64,000 bases of DNA from Streptomyces humidus. Its GTDB lineage: Bacteria; Actinomycetota; Actinomycetes; Streptomycetales; Streptomycetaceae. Below the pieces are notes generated by a model. The model saw nothing but the letters and a program-made list of their open reading frames with translations, searched no databases and had not been told where the DNA came from. The stretch spans positions 1 through 64,000 of the forward strand of contig NZ_BMTL01000006.1 of NCBI RefSeq assembly GCF_014649655.1, in the 5' to 3' direction. Within the stretch, counting starts at the first letter, position 1. Every line of letters starts with the position of its first letter. Of this stretch, positions 63,348-64,000 are shown in pieces. A program made the position numbers and the translations under genes.

Positions 63348-63443
63348 CCGGCCGCCTGTGACCGGCCGCCTGTGACCGGCCGCTCGGGACCGGCCGCCCA
63401 GGGGACCGGCCGCCCAGGGGACCGGCCGCCCGTGACCGGCCGC
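63347..63443 (+). repeat. Seven-copy ACCGGCCGC repeat after the GntR gene
   Basis: ACCGGCCGC occurs seven times in under 100 bp, with spacers of the form CTGTG or CCAGGGG (two of them identical 16-mers). The array starts at the stop codon of the GntR gene and ends 7 bp before the stop of the convergent DUF72 gene. Confidence 0.85.
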
Positions 63444-63449
63444 GGGTGA

Positions 63450-64000
63450 TCAGACGCGGGTGGCGAGCGCGCGCGGGGTCCGCGTCACCCTCAGGCCCGC
63501 CCGCTCCGCCGTCCTGCCGAACAGCGCCGCGTCCCCCACCGCCGCGCCGCCCGGGTCGTTGTTGAAGTACGCGTAGACGTCGGCGTCGCGCGCCCAGGTC
63601 GTCGCGACGCGGTCGATCCAGGTCTCCAGCGCGCGGTGCCCGTAGCGCGGCCACGGACGGGCGCGGCCCTGGTGGAAGCGGACGTACCCCCAGTCGGCGG
63701 TCCGCCACAGCGGAGTGACCGGGCGGGACGCGACGTCGGCCCAGCACAGGGCCGCGCCCCGGGACCGCAGCACCTCCCGCACCTCATGGGTCCACCAGGA
63801 GTCGTGCCGCGGCTCCACCGCGACGCGTGTGTCCGCCGGGAAGCAGGCCAGACAGGCGTCCAGCAGCCCGGGATCGGCCCGCAGGGTCGGCGGCAGCTGC
63901 AGCAGGACCGGGCCCAGGCGGGATCCGAGACCGGCCGCGTGGGTCATCAGCCGGTGCACCGGCTCCTCGGGGTCGCGCAGCCGCTTGATGTGGGTCAGAT
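63450..64000 (-). CDS. DUF72 family protein, C-terminal part (start outside window)
   Basis: About 183 residues are visible. The segment LGPVLLQLPPTLRADPG, VAVEPRHDSWWTHEV, LCWADVASRPV and the C-terminal DVYAYFNNDPGGAAVGDA are DUF72 (YecE-type TIM-barrel) hallmarks. The usual length is near 250-280 residues, so about 80-100 N-terminal residues lie beyond 64000. Function unknown; an Asn-Asn-Asp-like motif near the end is conserved in the family. Confidence 0.88.
   Translation of the reverse strand, partial: LTHIKRLRDPEEPVHRLMTHAAGLGSRLGPVLLQLPPTLRADPGLLDACLACFPADTRVAVEPRHDSWWTHEVREVLRSRGAALCWADVASRPVTPLWRTADWGYVRFHQGRARPWPRYGHRALETWIDRVATTWARDADVYAYFNNDPGGAAVGDAALFGRTAERAGLRVTRTPRALATRV

Overview
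The window comes from a high-GC actinomycete, almost certainly a Streptomyces. The evidence is GC-rich third codon positions, frequent GTG/TTG starts with 4-bp GTGA/ATGA overlaps, Streptomyces-type families (SepF-like SflA, streptogrisin-like protease, LysM resuscitation factor, PucR regulator, DmdR1-type iron box) and gene order that matches what I recall of the SCO1738-SCO1793 core region of S. coelicolor. That synteny is recalled, not computed. No insertion sequence, prophage, CRISPR array or complete tRNA gene was seen; the region looks like conserved chromosome.

Layout. 1-2317: the 3' end of a 5S rRNA gene with a strong terminator, then a 679-aa protein made of an Arg/Asp/Gly repeat region and a TPR-like domain. 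2332-8164: a DUF1015 protein, a NagD-like HAD phosphatase, a ferric-siderophore ABC importer (two FecCD permeases and an ATPase) behind an iron box, and an SCP2-domain protein. 8207-13581: a tlyA-nadK-recN cluster and a GT4 glycosyltransferase. 13831-18799 (minus): PucR regulator, BBE-type flavoprotein and GH15 hydrolase. 19269-25359: pyrG, a Nudix ADP-ribose pyrophosphatase, an NTPase-TPR protein and alanine dehydrogenase.

25738-30390 is a tightly packed chromosome-organisation operon (ParA-like ATPase, small putative DNA-binding partner, scpA, scpB, RluB-type pseudouridine synthase). 30427-32240 is an NrtR-type regulator with an ADP-ribosylglycohydrolase, behind a perfect 20-bp-arm palindrome that overlaps the promoter. 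32261-32692 is a Tat/lipoprotein Rieske protein. 33271-37845 holds aroH-tyrA-cmk-plsC-der, closed by a 23-bp perfect hairpin. 37907-39303 are two uncharacterised minus-strand genes. 39645-40596 is a resuscitation-promoting factor with a structured leader. 40989-46106: I78 inhibitor, PAP2 phosphatase, PIG-V-like membrane glycosyltransferase and a DHA2 exporter flanked by strand-skewed tracts.

46592-50538: glutaryl-CoA-type dehydrogenase, SflA, a DUF5685 protein with an extreme Cys-rich tail and an orphan conservon-type GTPase. 51041-57766: streptogrisin-like protease, a YhgE/ABC-2-like membrane protein, and an SOS-controlled dnaE2/ImuB-like mutasome pair. 57779-64000: a cupin/MarR divergent pair with an operator array, a secreted lipase, GNAT proteins, a 44-aa conserved-looking small gene, a methyltransferase, a DUF402 protein, a YtrA-type GntR regulator and the 3' end of a DUF72 gene.

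The most interesting signals are the NrtR/ADP-ribosylglycohydrolase operon with its palindrome, the structured rpfA leader with a hairpin over the ribosome-binding site, the SOS box before dnaE2, the ParA-ScpAB operon, the repeat protein beside the rRNA operon and the cysteine-rich DUF5685 tail.
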